Below, one piece after another: positions 62,401 to 64,000 of a stretch of DNA of 64,000 bases. The notes under the pieces are model-generated. The model ran no database searches. It was not told the origin of the DNA and was given only the letters and a program-made list of their open reading frames with translations. The first letter of the stretch is position 1, and every line of letters starts with the position of its first letter. A program made the translations under genes and the position numbers. Where the stretch lies: contig NZ_CP020104.1 in assembly GCF_002056795.1 (NCBI RefSeq), positions 1 to 64,000 of the forward strand. Reading direction: 5' to 3'. The stretch is from Spirosoma aerolatum (GTDB taxonomy: Bacteria > Bacteroidota > Bacteroidia > Cytophagales > Spirosomataceae).

Positions 62401-62913
62401 GCCGAGCAACAGGCCGAAGCCGCAGCCCGATTCATAGCTGGTGATATTGCGCAGCCTTATCGGGGTAGTCTGGCTATCAGCATCCTGAAAATGGAAGGCC
62501 TGCATCTGTGTAGCATGGGTATGACCGAGGTACCTGCCAATGCCGAAAATGAGTATGAAGAAATCGTCTTTATCGATAAGGCAAAACGCTATTATAAAAA
62601 GTGTATTGTCCATCAAGATAAGTTGGTAGGTGCCATCCTGGTGGGTGATAAAAATGAATTTGCGGAGTTCCGTGAACTGATTGCCAATGGTATTGAGCTA
62701 TCTGAAAAACGGCTCCAACTGCTGCGGGCGAGCAAAAAAGTAGATCCCGTCGAAGGTAAACTGGTGTGTTCCTGTAATACCGTTGGGCAGGGTAATCTGG
62801 AGCGAGCCATTCGGACAGGCTGCACGGATTTTCAGCAGCTTTGCCAGAAAACGGGTGCCGGAACAGGCTGTGGCTCGTGCCGCCCGAAGTGCGGAGCATT
62901 CTATTGTCAATGA
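59422..62913 (+). CDS. Assimilatory nitrate reductase fused to an FAD/NAD(P) reductase and a BFD [2Fe-2S] domain
   Basis: A 1163-aa fusion enzyme. Residues ~1-695 are a NasA-type molybdopterin subunit: [4Fe-4S] Cys7, Cys10, Cys14, Cys42 (CCYCGVGC ... MLCSKG) and the Mo-ligand Cys136 in NSRLCMSSAVVGY. Residues ~705-1100 are an FAD/NAD-dependent oxidoreductase like the NirB head (IIIIGAGSAGLGF, IVGGGLLGLELAASL). Residues ~1110-1163 are a BFD-like [2Fe-2S] domain (LVCSCNTVGQGNLERAI ... GTGCGSC). One polypeptide can take electrons from NAD(P)H to nitrate. The ORF is open upstream to 59377, but ATG 59422 lies 8 residues before the cluster and is preferred. Next gene follows 87 bp later. Confidence 0.9.
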   Translation: MTHQTTCCYCGVGCGVVVKQEPNGRLTVEGDKQHPSNRGMLCSKGMNLHYTVMDQSDRLLYPQMRFNRAMPMQRVSWDAALERTAAVFKTLIQKYGPDSVAFYVSGQCLTEEYYLVNKLIKGFIGSNNIDTNSRLCMSSAVVGYKLSLGEDSVPVCYDDIEEADVFLVEGANPAWCHPIIWRRIEAHKAANPNVKIICVDPRKTDTARSSDLHLAIRPGTDIVLNNAIGRLLIENGDIDIDFISNHADGFSAYREQVMQRTVEEAAEICGISSGQIQTVADWIGRSKGFLSLWTMGLNQSVVGVNKNLSLINLHLITGRIGKPGNGPFSLTGQPNAMGGRETGGLANILPAHRDVTNATHRAEIEAFWNGPVKIADKPGLTATEMFEALANDKLKAIWIINTNPMVSMPDVHTVEQALKKARFVVVQDVSNRADTVQLADVVLPAAAWLEKEGTMTNAERRIAYLPNVLDAPGEALPDSEIIWRFARKMGFTDAFAYKNVSEVYDEYAQLTANTNVDITGVSHELLKQVRTVQWPYPAGSTEQGAGGTRRLFTDQQFYTANQRAQIHAVPDGNASEPVDSDFPLVLTTGRIRDQWHTMTKTGRVAKLNQHSPQLFLQIHPDDARSRGIQDGQLVEVRGRRGEVRVKAQLTDDVRPGLCFLPMHWGKLLNSSLNRANNLTNTLVDPRSKEPDFKFTAVEVVPYRKPTEKIIIIGAGSAGLGFINAYRTLTVKDEIHVFSKEIYPFYNRVLLPDYISGAQPWEQLVKLREDQFAEANIIVHKGVGIGHIDRKAKVVIDTNGVEHSYDKLVLGTGSSAFMPKGIPRLPGIFNMRSRLDADSLMPFLNQKDPHTVIVGGGLLGLELAASLRQIGVRVTVIQRAGRFMERQLDPLASELLYLELLDRGIDVYFNEEVQTFMGTDRVKGVQLNSGKRINCQAVVIAIGTVPSIDLAREAGLVCNRGVVVNDYLQTSDPDIFAAGEVAQWNGQMWGITLAAEQQAEAAARFIAGDIAQPYRGSLAISILKMEGLHLCSMGMTEVPANAENEYEEIVFIDKAKRYYKKCIVHQDKLVGAILVGDKNEFAEFRELIANGIELSEKRLQLLRASKKVDPVEGKLVCSCNTVGQGNLERAIRTGCTDFQQLCQKTGAGTGCGSCRPKCGAFYCQ

Positions 62914-62915
62914 CC

Positions 62916-62981
62916 GAATTAGTGAATGATTGAGGGATAGAGTAGCCTATCATTTTCAGCTATTCAATCATTCACTAATTC
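62916..62981. repeat. 18-bp inverted repeat GAATTAGTGAATGATTGA
   Basis: Arms 62916-62933 and 62964-62981 are perfectly complementary (18 bp), with a 30-nt loop, in the gap before the last gene. Beyond the right arm the word CAATCATTC repeats. It starts 3 nt after the nitrate reductase stop codon. Confidence 0.6.
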
Positions 62982-63000
62982 AATCATTCAAAATTAACCC

Positions 63001-64000
63001 ATGCGCGACTATTATACTCTGAAAATCAATTGGCCCGCCGGGATCGTATCGCCAGCGTCGTTGCAGAATGTGTTGACGCTGGCTTACAAAGCTCACGTAC
63101 GAACGGTACGGTTTGGGGCGCGTCAGCAACTGTTGATGACGGTGCATTATGAGGATATGCGCTTTTTGGAAAAAGACCTCAAACAACAGGCCATTGCTTA
63201 TGAGGTTAATACGGAGCAGTTCCCGAACATTATCAGTTCCTATTGTGGCGAAGAGGTGTTTCGGACGGGAGCGTGGCTGCATGAAAGCGAATACCATACC
63301 GTACTGGATCAGTTTGACTACCAGCCCCGGCTCAAGGTAAATCTGTCGGATTCGAATCAGAGCTTTACGCCTTTTTTTACGGGCAACCTCAATTTTATTG
63401 CGTCGCCGGAGCCGCATTTCTGGTTTTTATATATACGTCCGAAGCAAACCAATACGCTATTCCGCTGGCCAGAATTAATTTATACCAACGATATTGGCCG
63501 ACTTGCCAAGGCCGTGGAAGAAGCGATGCTTGATCAGGGATACCGCGACGAGTCATCACTCTATCCGGCTGTTACCGACGGGCAATCATTTATTACGCAG
63601 CGGGCTACGCAGGAGGTTGAACTTCCCGAATTTTCATTGCCGTACTATGAAGGATTCAACCGATATGGCCAGCGATCGTGGCTAGGATTGTATCGGCGAG
63701 ACGAAGAGTTTTCTATCCAGTTCCTACTGGATGTTTGTGCTTTGTGTTTGAAAACGCGCATCGGCGAATTATGCGTTACACCCTGGAAGTCTCTCATTAT
63801 AAAGGGTATCGAGGAAAAAGGTCGGGCTGGCTGGTCGTATATATTGGGTAAGCATAACATCAACGTGCGCCATGCTGCCAACGAACTGGCCTGGCAAACA
63901 GAAGACCATTCAGACGAAGGGACAGCCTTGAAAAAATACATTCTGGGCTATTTTGAAAAACAGGATACACGCACGTTCGGGCTGTGTTTTGGTATCCAGA
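63001..64000 (+). CDS. Nitrite/sulfite-reductase-like (rubredoxin-linked?) protein, N-terminal part
   Basis: An ORF that starts at ATG 63001 (MRDYYTLKINWPAGIVSPAS) and is open to the end of the window, 333 codons. Two halves look like ferredoxin-like half domains of nitrite/sulfite reductases (segment LKINWPAGIVSPASLQ, then EFSLPYYEGFNRYGQRSWLG). No siroheme Cys motif is seen in this part. In related Cytophagales, genes at this place end in a rubredoxin domain, but that end is outside. Predicted role in electron transfer for nitrate/nitrite assimilation; inference from position. Confidence 0.55.
   Translation, partial: MRDYYTLKINWPAGIVSPASLQNVLTLAYKAHVRTVRFGARQQLLMTVHYEDMRFLEKDLKQQAIAYEVNTEQFPNIISSYCGEEVFRTGAWLHESEYHTVLDQFDYQPRLKVNLSDSNQSFTPFFTGNLNFIASPEPHFWFLYIRPKQTNTLFRWPELIYTNDIGRLAKAVEEAMLDQGYRDESSLYPAVTDGQSFITQRATQEVELPEFSLPYYEGFNRYGQRSWLGLYRRDEEFSIQFLLDVCALCLKTRIGELCVTPWKSLIIKGIEEKGRAGWSYILGKHNINVRHAANELAWQTEDHSDEGTALKKYILGYFEKQDTRTFGLCFGIQ

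Noticed and set aside
684..62990. CRISPR array
   Set aside because: The repeats are single inverted pairs at junctions, with no regular direct repeats and spacers and no cas genes.

Overview
The window looks like a chromosome segment of a Bacteroidetes bacterium of the order Cytophagales, most likely Spirosoma or a close relative. The reasons are a type IX secretion sorting domain, a TonB receptor with a carboxypeptidase-like plug extension, DUF4301 and DUF2141 proteins, a NagB/PIG-L fusion, promoters of the TTG...TAnnTTTG type, weak Shine-Dalgarno signals and medium GC content. The genus is inferred from overall gene style; no search was run.

Region 1 (1-5.7 kb) holds the end of an alpha-2-macroglobulin-like protein, ridA, a large FtsX-type permease, a flavin amine oxidase and a small membrane protein. 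Region 2 (5.8-14.8 kb) is one long minus-strand tryptophan operon read trpL-trpE-trpG-methyltransferase-trpD-trpC-trpF-(two tiny ORFs and a palindromic repeat)-trpB-trpA-hisIE. Its front end has an 18-codon leader peptide with three consecutive Trp codons and a terminator hairpin, a classical attenuator. It starts only 42 nt behind a tRNA-Pro gene that has its own promoter, so tRNA and operon may share a transcript.

Region 3 (14.8-35.9 kb) is mixed housekeeping and envelope functions: DUF2141 protein, RecQ, MsrB, a T9SS-secreted metalloprotease candidate, a PBP4-type DD-carboxypeptidase, a lipoprotein, a heparinase-like protein, an amino acid permease, CrcB with an M14 peptidase, a possible sRNA, a TonB receptor, an Rrf2 regulator, DUF4301 and a HAD hydrolase. 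Region 4 (36-49.9 kb) holds an omega-amidase-like nitrilase, peptide deformylase, RuvX, a molybdenum hydroxylase set (MocA, XdhC, large and small subunits), a Nudix-type regulator, a sugar-type oxidoreductase, NagB/PIG-L, a possible immune effector with a deoxyribosyltransferase-like domain, and an HGSNAT-like membrane protein.

Region 5 (49.9-64 kb) is a nitrate assimilation island. A NarX-like sensor and LuxR-type regulator lie beside nirD and nirB on the minus strand. Divergently, cobA (siroheme), an outer membrane porin, narK, a nitrate reductase fused to its own FAD/NAD(P) reductase, and a partial protein run on the plus strand. Two near-identical 16-bp palindromes sit in the nirB and cobA leaders.

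A striking window-wide feature is that many gene junctions, including those inside operons, carry inverted repeats of 15-36 bp arms. The sequences fall into several unrelated families. Two of them are copies of a ~163-bp element whose stems differ by compensatory changes.
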